A stretch of 64,000 bases of DNA, taken from assembly GCF_024734385.1 (NCBI RefSeq), contig NZ_JANHAP010000009.1:124001-188000 (forward strand). The letters are read 5' to 3'. Made by a program: the position numbers and the translations under genes. Shown one piece after another: positions 45,783-52,855 of the stretch (its first letter is position 1; every line of letters starts with the position of its first letter). The notes beneath the pieces are model-generated. The model was not told the DNA's origin. It made no database searches and was given only the letters and a program-made list of their open reading frames with translations. This DNA is from Dasania sp. GY-MA-18 (GTDB lineage Bacteria; Pseudomonadota; Gammaproteobacteria; Pseudomonadales; Dasaniaceae).

Positions 45783-46237
45783 AAACTGCGCTTGGGGTTT
45801 TTGCTGCCAGCAAAACGACGCGGTTTGTTGTTTTGCTCGACAGGGCTTTTTTTATCACTACTCTCTTGTGTAGCAGGGGCAGGGGCAGGGGCAGGGGCAG
45901 GTTCGGGGCTGTTATCAGTGGTGATGTGTTTGGCTTTGGCTTTGGGTTTAACAGCGGGGGCTGTTACAGCTGGTTCGCTGCGCGTAACTTGCTGGTAGAG
46001 TTTAGCTTTGAGGTATAGCTGTTCGACTTTTTCCCGCGCCCAAGGGGTGCGGCGTAAAAAAGTAAGGCTGGATTTAACCGAGGGGTTGTTGTGAAAGCAG
46101 CGTATGTCTATGCGCTGGGCCAGCTCTTGCCAGCCAAAATGATCCACTAATTGAGTAACAATATCAGCTAGCTTAATGCCGTGTAGTGGGTTATTAGGCT
46201 GGCTGGGAGGCTGCTGTGGCTTAGTGGTATCGCTCAT
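45779..46237 (-). CDS. VF530/DUF2132-domain DNA-binding-like protein
   Basis: 152 aa. The N-terminal domain ([16 protein letters not shown], then [27 protein letters not shown] in pieces) is the VF530 family, a small helical fold thought to bind DNA. The C-terminal half is a low-complexity, basic and Pro/Ala-rich tail that includes repeated Ala-Pro, encoded by a GGGGCA tandem near 45880-45900; that tract may vary in length. Family members often lack the long tail. Confidence 0.8.
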   Translation of the reverse strand: MSDTTKPQQPPSQPNNPLHGIKLADIVTQLVDHFGWQELAQRIDIRCFHNNPSVKSSLTFLRRTPWAREKVEQLYLKAKLYQQVTRSEPAVTAPAVKPKAKAKHITTDNSPEPAPAPAPAPATQESSDKKSPVEQNNKPRRFAGSKNPKRSF

Positions 46238-46375
46238 TATCTTGTTTTACTTAATGGTCTATGTGATTTACAGGGATATTCCTGGGGCAATAGCTGGTAA
46301 TATTACGCACTATTGTTAGCAAAGTCATTTTAGCGCCAGCGCCTAAGCTTGGCCGCCCCCCTTGTAGAGGTTTTC

Positions 46376-46708
46376 ATGTCTAAGTTTTTCTTTAAAGGCC
46401 GTATTGATGCACGCGAAAAATACCAAAATTACGGCCATCAAACCAAGGCCGCCCACAAGGCGGGCAGTCAAAAATACCCATTACAGCTGCGGGTTAATAG
46501 TGATGAGCGTAAGCAGGAAATCGAAAAAGTGGTGGCCGAGCAGGGCTGGTTTGCCACTATTACGGTGGATGCCGAGCAAGAAGAAAACACCCATGATTTA
46601 GATTTGCTATTGGCTAAGGCGCAAACGCAGCGCTTTGAAAAAACGCCAGGCCGAAATGACCCCTGCCTTTGTGGTAGTGGTAAAAAATATAAAAAATGCT
46701 GTGCTTAG
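46376..46708 (+). CDS. SEC-C metal-binding motif protein (PBPRA1643 type)
   Basis: About 110 aa. It ends in the SEC-C zinc motif RNDPCLCGSGKKYKKCC. The N-terminal FFFKGRIDAREKY is typical of the PBPRA1643-type small proteins of marine Gammaproteobacteria. The ATG at 46376 is chosen because AGAGG is five bases upstream; a start 27 bases earlier is unlikely. The zinc ligands are Cys-x-Cys and Cys-Cys. Function is unknown. Confidence 0.85.
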   Translation: MSKFFFKGRIDAREKYQNYGHQTKAAHKAGSQKYPLQLRVNSDERKQEIEKVVAEQGWFATITVDAEQEENTHDLDLLLAKAQTQRFEKTPGRNDPCLCGSGKKYKKCCA

Positions 46709-46728
46709 CGGCTAATATTGCTGGGGGC

Positions 46729-47205
46729 TTATTCGGCGCCCAGCAATAAGTCTAAGGGATAACCTGAAAAAGGTTTGATGTCACCAATAATTAATTGTGA
46801 ATTCATTTTTTCTATACCTATTTCTTGCTGCACCAGATCTTCGCTGAGTTCATTAAACTCGGCGGCGTCGCGGCAAATAAAATGTACGATATAGTCAAAC
46901 TGCCCCGACACCATATAGCAGGCGGTAATTTGTGGAATGGCGTCGATGACGCTGCGGAAATGCCTAGCTAATTTAGGCTCTTGGCTTTTTAAAGCAATAC
47001 TCACAATAAAATGGGCGTGGGGGATTTTCTTTAAATTGATATTGGCAGCGTGGGGTTGCAGGTAGTTTTCTTGTTTTAATTTACGCACGCGGCTAAGGCA
47101 GGCGCTTTCTGATAAGCCTATTTCATCCGCCAAACGCTGATTGCTAATAGTGGCATCTTTTTGCAAGGTGTTAAGTATGCGTAGGTTTATTTTGTCTAGT
47201 TTCAC
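46729..47205 (-). CDS. Lrp/AsnC-family transcriptional regulator
   Basis: 158 aa, with an N-terminal helix-turn-helix (ISNQRLADEIGLSESACLSRV) and a C-terminal RAM ligand domain (ITACYMVSGQFDYIVHFICRD). It senses amino acids or related small molecules by family. A second AsnC gene lies directly upstream on the same strand, 45 bases away, which is less usual than single copies. Confidence 0.88.
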   Translation of the reverse strand: MKLDKINLRILNTLQKDATISNQRLADEIGLSESACLSRVRKLKQENYLQPHAANINLKKIPHAHFIVSIALKSQEPKLARHFRSVIDAIPQITACYMVSGQFDYIVHFICRDAAEFNELSEDLVQQEIGIEKMNSQLIIGDIKPFSGYPLDLLLGAE

Positions 47206-47250
47206 AGTTATGGCCTAGCTGTTTATCAAGGTGAAGTTGCAAATAAGCGA

Positions 47251-47679
47251 TTATGAACGATCAAATTTGCGGCTTAAATAAATAGAGGTTTGGGTGCGCT
47301 CTATGCCTTCTATAGAAATAATTTTATCTATCTGCTGATCTAAGCTTTCGGTCGTTTCTTCTTGTACCTGCGCACATAAATCGTATTGGCCAGAAATAGA
47401 GTGCAGGGTTTGTACGGCTTTAATTTGCTCAATTTTTTTGGATACTTGCGCTAATTTTTTTTGATCGGCGGCGATCAATACATTGGCGCAAACCTGCCTT
47501 TGTAAATATTCCGGGTGTAGACGTACAGTATAGCCCTGAATAATTTGGCTGCGCTCCAGCCGCCTTATATGTTCTTGCACCGTGGCGCGGGTGACTTGTA
47601 AACGTTTGGCCAGCTCGGTAATACTCAGGCGGCTGTTTTCTAGTAATAGCGCTAACAGGTTCTTATCGAGTGTGTCCAC
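47251..47679 (-). CDS. Lrp/AsnC-family transcriptional regulator
   Basis: 142 aa. The helix-turn-helix is LSITELAKRLQVTRATVQEHI, and the C-terminal domain has VQTLHSISGQYDLCAQV. It differs clearly from the neighbour at 46729, so this is not a recent duplication. It is divergent from the nhaC gene across 506 bases, so nhaC may be its target. Confidence 0.88.
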   Translation of the reverse strand: MDTLDKNLLALLLENSRLSITELAKRLQVTRATVQEHIRRLERSQIIQGYTVRLHPEYLQRQVCANVLIAADQKKLAQVSKKIEQIKAVQTLHSISGQYDLCAQVQEETTESLDQQIDKIISIEGIERTQTSIYLSRKFDRS

Positions 47680-48185
47680 AGTGCACCTTGTTTTGTCGTT
47701 TTGTCGTTTTGGCGTGACTGGCCAAATTGATCTTTAAAGTGCGCAAAATATACGCATAAGCAATAATTGTGTAAATAGGTGTTTTTCGCAATTATCGGTC
47801 GCCAAGGGCATACAATTCAGCATTTTATTGCAAAAAAAGTGAAATATAGCTGCCGCTAGCAGCGCTGCTAGAGCTGCTTAGCTATACGAATTTAAGCGTT
47901 TTGATAAGTCAATTGAGCTTATTGTGTAAAATTAACAGGCATATTGATCGCTTAGCTTATTCAATATAGCGGGTTAGCCTCGTACACTTTTTTCCGTTTT
48001 AGCTTGTGCGTCCTAGCCAAGCTGTTGCTAGAAAAATAATATCCTCAAGGATTAGATCAAAAAATATAAGCATTAACCGTAACTGCTGGACGCTGGTGCG
48101 CTTATTTCAAGGCTAATTTGCTGGCTTAGGCTGGCGTAGCTATCACTATGCGTGTTTTGCGCTATGCAGTTAGTACGGAATCATT
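47680..48185. promoter_or_regulatory. Divergent control region of the AsnC gene and nhaC
   Basis: 506 bases without a gene. It holds a perfect 16-bp palindrome CTAGCAGCGCTGCTAG at 47856-47871, set in a larger region of GCTGC/GCAGC symmetry that could fold. I looked for a lysine-type or other riboswitch before nhaC and did not recognise one. Confidence 0.45.
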
Positions 48186-49694
48186 ATGGCTAAAGATGTA
48201 CGCCCCCCCAGTCTTGTTGACGCTTTAATACCTGCCTTGGTATTAGTTTTATTATTGGCCTGCTCGGTGTTTTTATTTGGCGACGCCTCATCCAGTGGTG
48301 CCAACCAAATCGCTTTGTTAGTGGCTTCGGCGGTTGCGATTATAGTGGGTATCAAAAACGGTCTCAGTTGGGAGACTATAGAAAAGGGCATTATTGAAGG
48401 CGTGTCGGTTTCTCTGCGGGCGATTATGATTTTGTTTGCCGTGGGTACGTTAATAGGCAGTTGGATTTTATCGGGTACTGTGCCCACCATGATTTATTAT
48501 GGCCTGCGTTTACTAGATCCCAGTATTTTTTACGCAGCCTGCTGCGTGATTTCGGCCTTTGTGGCATTGAGCATAGGCAGCTCGTGGACAGTGGCAGGTA
48601 CTATAGGTATAGGTTTAATAGGTACCGCTGCGGCCTTAGGTTTGCCCTTGGAAATTACCGCAGGTGCGATAATTTCCGGTGCTTATTTTGGCGATAAAAT
48701 GTCGCCCTTATCTGATACAACTAACTTAGCACCGGCAGTGGCGGGCACTGATTTATTTACTCATATTAAACATATGGCCTGGACCACTGGCCCCAGTATT
48801 ATTATTTCGCTGATTATTTTTACCATTATTGGTTTGTTTTATACCCCTAGCGGTACGGCCAATACCATGGCAGAAACATTGGATCTATTGGATCAGCAGT
48901 TTTATATAAATGTCATTTTATTATTGCCTTTGGTATTAGTGTTGGCGCTGGCGATGAAACAGTTTCCTGCGTTGCCCACTATTTTAGGGGGGACTTTAAT
49001 AGGCTGTATTTTTGCGTTGGTGTTTCAGCCCGATGTTATTTATCAATTGGCCGGTAATACTGATATCCCCTTAGCGCTGGCCTTGTTTAAAGGTGTGTGG
49101 ATGGTATTGTTTGATGGTTATGTGGCTAACACTGGCCATGCGGCTATCGATGATTTGCTGACCCGCGGTGGTATGTCGTCTATGTTGAATACGGTGTGGT
49201 TGGTATTAATGGCGATGATCTTTGGCGCGGTGTTGGATAAGGTGGGTTTATTAGCCCGCCTGGTACAAGGCATATTAAGCTCGGTAAAATCTACCGGTAG
49301 TTTAATCGCTGTGACTATAGCCTCGTGTATGGGGGCTAATATTATTACCGCTGATCAGTATATCTCTATTGTGTTACCCGGCCGTATGTACCGTTTGGAA
49401 TTTGAGCGCCGCGGTTTGGCCCCGCAAAATCTATCGCGGGTGTTAGAAGACTCCGCCACCATTACCTCACCCTTAATCCCCTGGAATACATGCGGTGCTT
49501 TTATGGCAGGTACTTTAGGGGTGGCGACTTTTGCTTATTTACCTTACTGCTTTTTTAATTTAATTAACCCGGTGATTTCTTTAATTTATGGTTTTACGGG
49601 TTTTAAGTTAACGCCTTTACAGCCAGCTGTTAAAACAGAGGGGGGGAGCAAGGAACTTGATAGCCAAGATGTGGAGCTAACTGCGGCTAATTAA
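48186..49694 (+). CDS. nhaC: NhaC-family Na+/H+ antiporter
   Basis: 502 aa inner-membrane antiporter with about 11-12 hydrophobic segments. SSWTVAGTIGIGLIG and GAYFGDKMSPLSDTTNLAPA are the NhaC signatures, and DSATITSPLIPWNTCGAFM marks the second conserved half. It exchanges sodium for protons; some relatives carry amino acids or malate/lactate. The divergent AsnC-type regulator makes an amino-acid link possible, but nothing else supports it. Confidence 0.9.
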   Translation: MAKDVRPPSLVDALIPALVLVLLLACSVFLFGDASSSGANQIALLVASAVAIIVGIKNGLSWETIEKGIIEGVSVSLRAIMILFAVGTLIGSWILSGTVPTMIYYGLRLLDPSIFYAACCVISAFVALSIGSSWTVAGTIGIGLIGTAAALGLPLEITAGAIISGAYFGDKMSPLSDTTNLAPAVAGTDLFTHIKHMAWTTGPSIIISLIIFTIIGLFYTPSGTANTMAETLDLLDQQFYINVILLLPLVLVLALAMKQFPALPTILGGTLIGCIFALVFQPDVIYQLAGNTDIPLALALFKGVWMVLFDGYVANTGHAAIDDLLTRGGMSSMLNTVWLVLMAMIFGAVLDKVGLLARLVQGILSSVKSTGSLIAVTIASCMGANIITADQYISIVLPGRMYRLEFERRGLAPQNLSRVLEDSATITSPLIPWNTCGAFMAGTLGVATFAYLPYCFFNLINPVISLIYGFTGFKLTPLQPAVKTEGGSKELDSQDVELTAAN

Positions 49695-49757
49695 CCGCTA
49701 TTTTTTGTTGGCTAGGGGTTTAGGTAATGGATAGATCTGCTGTCTTAGCAAAATCAG

Positions 49758-49791
49758 CCTTGCTTCTGAAGTATTGCGCTTCGAAGCAAGG
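49758..49791 (+). terminator. Hairpin after nhaC
   Basis: Stem CCTTGCTTC / GAAGCAAGG at 49758-49766 and 49783-49791, extended inside by GAAG/CTTC. There is no T-tract. A second repeat, CAGCTGT / ACAGCTG (49861-49881), follows before the convergent Rieske gene stop. Confidence 0.4.
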
Positions 49792-49910
49792 ATAATAACT
49801 TTAGATGCTTATTTACTGCCTAGCTTTAGCACTGCTGCTTTGGGTGCAGGGATGTACTAGCAGCTGTCTTGTAAACAGCTGCCAGCTGACAATGCCCTAA
49901 AGCATTACAA

Positions 49911-51167
49911 TCACGCCGACATATTATCCAAATACCATTGCAAAAATTTCATCTGCAATTCTTCAAACTCTGGGTGCAAAGGCCCTGGCTCATAAAAGTC
50001 TGACAAGGCACCTTCGGCGTTGCGGCTGATGATATAGGCATCTTCCATGGTGGTGTCATGCCATAGCGCGGTGAGTTCGGCTTTGTTGTAGTCTTTGCCT
50101 TCTTCGGCATCGCCATTCACAAACCACACTACGTCCATATCGGTTTTATGCTGGCCGCGGGGGATAAAACGATACAGCACTGCATGGTCACAATAGTTGA
50201 GCATAAAGGTGAAGGGGCCGATTTGAAAATCGCCTGCGCCACCATCGTAGCCGCCTATATCGCCCATGAGTGGTGCAACTGGCTGGCCATCTTTGCTGCC
50301 GGTTAAGTAGCCTTCGTATAAGCCATAGCGGTCGTGCCATATATCGCAGCCAAACGCTTCGGCATCGGTATATTCTTTACTAACGGTTTCACAAAAAGCG
50401 CTGCCCAAGCCAGTAATAGCGGGGGAGTTTTTATGAACTTCCTCAACGCGCTGTTTAACGTTTTCCCATTTCTCGCGCAGGGTGTGAATTTTTGCATATT
50501 GCCTATGGGAGGTGGCGCAGTGATAACACTCTAAATAATTCTCTATTACAAATTTCCAGTTGGCGCCTACGGTATAAGTTTCGCGGTCGGCTATTTTGGC
50601 ATTCTCTAAGCGGTAGGGGCCTAAGCTGGGTTCCAGCTGGGCTAGATGCTTGCCCAAGTCGGGAGCGTCGGCATTGAAGTTAATAAAAATCATGCCGTGA
50701 AAAATAGTGTGGCTAACGGGTTTTAACGGGTAATGATCACAGGAGAAATTTTCTAAAGCTTCCATTTCGCGGGCGCGTTTTAATGTGCCGTTAGTGTCAT
50801 AGGCCCAGCCGTGGTAGGGGCAAACAAAGGCTTTTTTATTACCGCATTGTTCTTCGGCTACTCGGGCACCGCGGTGGCGGCAGACATTTAAAAAACTATG
50901 TATGCTGTTATCTTCGTGGCGGCAAATAATGGCGGAGTCGTTGCCCACATCACATAAAAAGTAATCGCCGCTATTTGGGATTTCGCTAATATGGCCCGCG
51001 TATATCCAGCTATTAAAAAAAAGTTTTTTTAATTCGCGTTTATAAATTACATCGGATTGGTAAAAGTAAGTGGGTAGGCTGGTACCTTGTTTACTTTTTT
51101 GTTGCTCCACCATGCTGTTGGCGACGATGCTTGAATCGTCTTGATCTGTTGCAAATACCGCGGTCAT
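49911..51167 (-). CDS. Rieske non-haem iron oxygenase, large subunit
   Basis: 418 aa. The Rieske cluster ligands are Cys96/His98 (CRHR) and Cys116/His119 (CPYHGW). The mononuclear iron site is in ENYLECYHCATSH plus a later aspartate. The family includes aromatic dioxygenases, glycine betaine monooxygenase (GbcA) and carnitine monooxygenase; with the quaternary-amine and sarcosine genes in this window a methylated-amine substrate is possible, but this is only inference. No reductase or small subunit is encoded nearby, so electrons must come from elsewhere. The regulator is not evident. Confidence 0.85.
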   Translation of the reverse strand: MTAVFATDQDDSSIVANSMVEQQKSKQGTSLPTYFYQSDVIYKRELKKLFFNSWIYAGHISEIPNSGDYFLCDVGNDSAIICRHEDNSIHSFLNVCRHRGARVAEEQCGNKKAFVCPYHGWAYDTNGTLKRAREMEALENFSCDHYPLKPVSHTIFHGMIFINFNADAPDLGKHLAQLEPSLGPYRLENAKIADRETYTVGANWKFVIENYLECYHCATSHRQYAKIHTLREKWENVKQRVEEVHKNSPAITGLGSAFCETVSKEYTDAEAFGCDIWHDRYGLYEGYLTGSKDGQPVAPLMGDIGGYDGGAGDFQIGPFTFMLNYCDHAVLYRFIPRGQHKTDMDVVWFVNGDAEEGKDYNKAELTALWHDTTMEDAYIISRNAEGALSDFYEPGPLHPEFEELQMKFLQWYLDNMSA

Positions 51168-51583
51168 ACATCACTCCTGCTGATTTCATTGGCCTTTATA
51201 GTGCTAGGCTTTATTGTTCATCTGCCCCTGTTACTGGGCATGTGAGTTAGTAAGGGAAAGTGCTCCTTACTAAAGTTTATCGCTGTGCCGGGTAGGCCTT
51301 GCGATAAAGAGCTTAAGGTTCTGTAACCTTAGGCTGTGAATCAGGTGTTGTTGTTATTGCTTGAGTTTGTAAGCTTGTCGTCGCCTACTGGGGCTAAGCC
51401 CGCTACCGTGTATGGATAAAGTTTATACCATACTGCTATTTGAATGCTTATACAATAAGACTAAATTAAACGATTGTCTGTCATTATTTGTGTCAATCTT
51501 GTAAAGAAATATAGTGTTTCCGAGGTGGGATAATAGCGGTGAAATTACTTTGTTATTGATAGGGGGGGGTAAGGCGCGGGGGC
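51168..51583. other. Intergenic, upstream of the Rieske gene
   Basis: 416 bases holding the leader of the Rieske gene (AGGAG-type site before its ATG) and the 3' flank of the binding-protein gene. No conserved RNA or ORF was recognised. Confidence 0.4.
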
Positions 51584-52339
51584 TTAATCTAAAGAATAGG
51601 ACAAGCCCAGTAATTGCTTAAGTTCGCCCTGTTGTTTGAGTTGTTGTAGGGCTAGGTTAAATTGTTTGATAAAGGCTTGGTTGCTAAGGGTGGCATGGCA
51701 AACTATGCGCTCGGGATGTTTTTGCATAGATTGGCTGGCATCGTAGTGTAGTTTTGCTAGCTCTTTGCTGTTGAGCAGGTTCCATATGTCGGGGGTGTAG
51801 GCGGCAAATGCATCGATGCGTTTGGCGATTAGCTTACGATAATTTAAGGCGAGATCTCTGACCGGCTCTACCTCAAAGTAACCGCTGTTGCGCATTTGCT
51901 CAAACTCAGCACTAAATCTCATGCCGGTGCGCACCCCCACTTTTTTGCCTTTTAAAGCTTGTAGGTCGCTAATAATTGCATCGTCGTGGCGGGTGAATAT
52001 ATAAGCCATGGCGTAGTTAAAAGGTAGGCTTTGTATGGTGGGAAAGTTAAAAATAGTGCCGTCCTCATCGGAGGGCGCAATGCAGTCAGCCAGCTGGTGA
52101 TTAAAATTATGCTTGGCCCTGACTATGGGGCTGTATTGCAGAGTAAAGTTAACGCCTAAGCTCTGTATACGGCTGAGTACTTTATTGTAGCTGCCGGTTT
52201 GTTGCTGGTTGATGAGGCCAGTAAGTTGGTAGACGGCGATTTGTGGCGTTTCGCTAACTGCTTTTGCGCTAAAGAGTAGTGTGCAAGCGTATAGCGTAAC
52301 AGCGGCAGGGAAACATCGATTTTGATACCAGCTATACAT
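51584..52339 (-). CDS. Periplasmic SBP_bac_3-like solute-binding protein
   Basis: 251 aa. A signal peptide (AAVTLYACTLLFSAKAVS) is followed by the two-lobe fold of the amino-acid-type binding protein family (LKGKKVGVRTGM, and the C-terminal LNLALQQLKQQGELKQLLG). No permease or ATPase gene is adjacent, so it may be an orphan sensor or receptor-type protein, which is common in marine Gammaproteobacteria. Ligand unknown. Confidence 0.75.
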   Translation of the reverse strand: MYSWYQNRCFPAAVTLYACTLLFSAKAVSETPQIAVYQLTGLINQQQTGSYNKVLSRIQSLGVNFTLQYSPIVRAKHNFNHQLADCIAPSDEDGTIFNFPTIQSLPFNYAMAYIFTRHDDAIISDLQALKGKKVGVRTGMRFSAEFEQMRNSGYFEVEPVRDLALNYRKLIAKRIDAFAAYTPDIWNLLNSKELAKLHYDASQSMQKHPERIVCHATLSNQAFIKQFNLALQQLKQQGELKQLLGLSYSLD

Positions 52340-52381
52340 CTTGCAGGGCGCCTAATTAAATACTGTTGTTATAGGATAGCG

Positions 52382-52741
52382 TTAAAATAAGGTTATGCCC
52401 CAAGTAAGTGCCACAATGACTACTGCTAAAAAGACGGCCGCAGAGCCCATATCTTTGGCTTTGCCACTGAGTTCATGGCGCTCTTGCCCTATGCGATCTA
52501 TGGCGGCTTCCACCGCAGAGTTAAGTAGCTCCACAATTAACAATAACAGCACGCTGCCTATCATCAAGATGCGCTCTACACTGCTAACGTCTAATAAGCA
52601 GGCTAAGGGGATAAGCACGGCGGCCAGGTAGACCTCTTCTCTAAACGCGGCTTCGCCATGAAAGGCTTGGAGAAAGCCTTGGCGTGAATAGTTAGCGGCG
52701 TTGAGTAAGCGTTTCAGGCTGCTGGGTTGTCTTTCGGCCAC
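52382..52741 (-). CDS. dgkA: Diacylglycerol kinase
   Basis: 119 aa, three membrane helices. It phosphorylates diacylglycerol to recycle it for phospholipid synthesis. The catalytic/metal motif is in VELLNSAVEAAIDRIG, and FREEVYLAA is the conserved N-terminal glutamate segment. The length is that of the family. Confidence 0.94.
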   Translation of the reverse strand: MAERQPSSLKRLLNAANYSRQGFLQAFHGEAAFREEVYLAAVLIPLACLLDVSSVERILMIGSVLLLLIVELLNSAVEAAIDRIGQERHELSGKAKDMGSAAVFLAVVIVALTWGITLF

Positions 52742-52811
52742 GGAGTTTCCTTCTTATAAGTAAAAAAGTTTGTTTAATATGAATGGCACTTACTTAAGCC
52801 ATTGCCTGCAT

Positions 52812-52838
52812 TGTCATACCGGCGAATGCCGGTATCCA
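52812..52838. repeat. REP-like palindromic element
   Basis: TGTCATACCGGCGAATGCCGGTATCCA, seen here as TACCGGC / GCCGGTA arms with a GAAT loop. It has the TCAT...CCGGCGAATGCCGG...ATCC layout of dispersed repeats found in many Gammaproteobacteria. Only this copy was noticed in the window. It may also help end transcription of the protease gene's minus-strand message. Confidence 0.55.
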
Positions 52839-52855
52839 TAGCAACACAAGCGTTT

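Noticed and set aside
45792-45998. Plus-strand open frames opposite the VF530-type gene and similar long open frames opposite mnmC and the M16C protease
   Set aside because: They are antisense shadows of well-supported genes; no start signals or family motifs.
47680-48185. Possible lysine riboswitch before nhaC
   Set aside because: The conserved aptamer segments were not found; only a palindrome and general symmetry are present.
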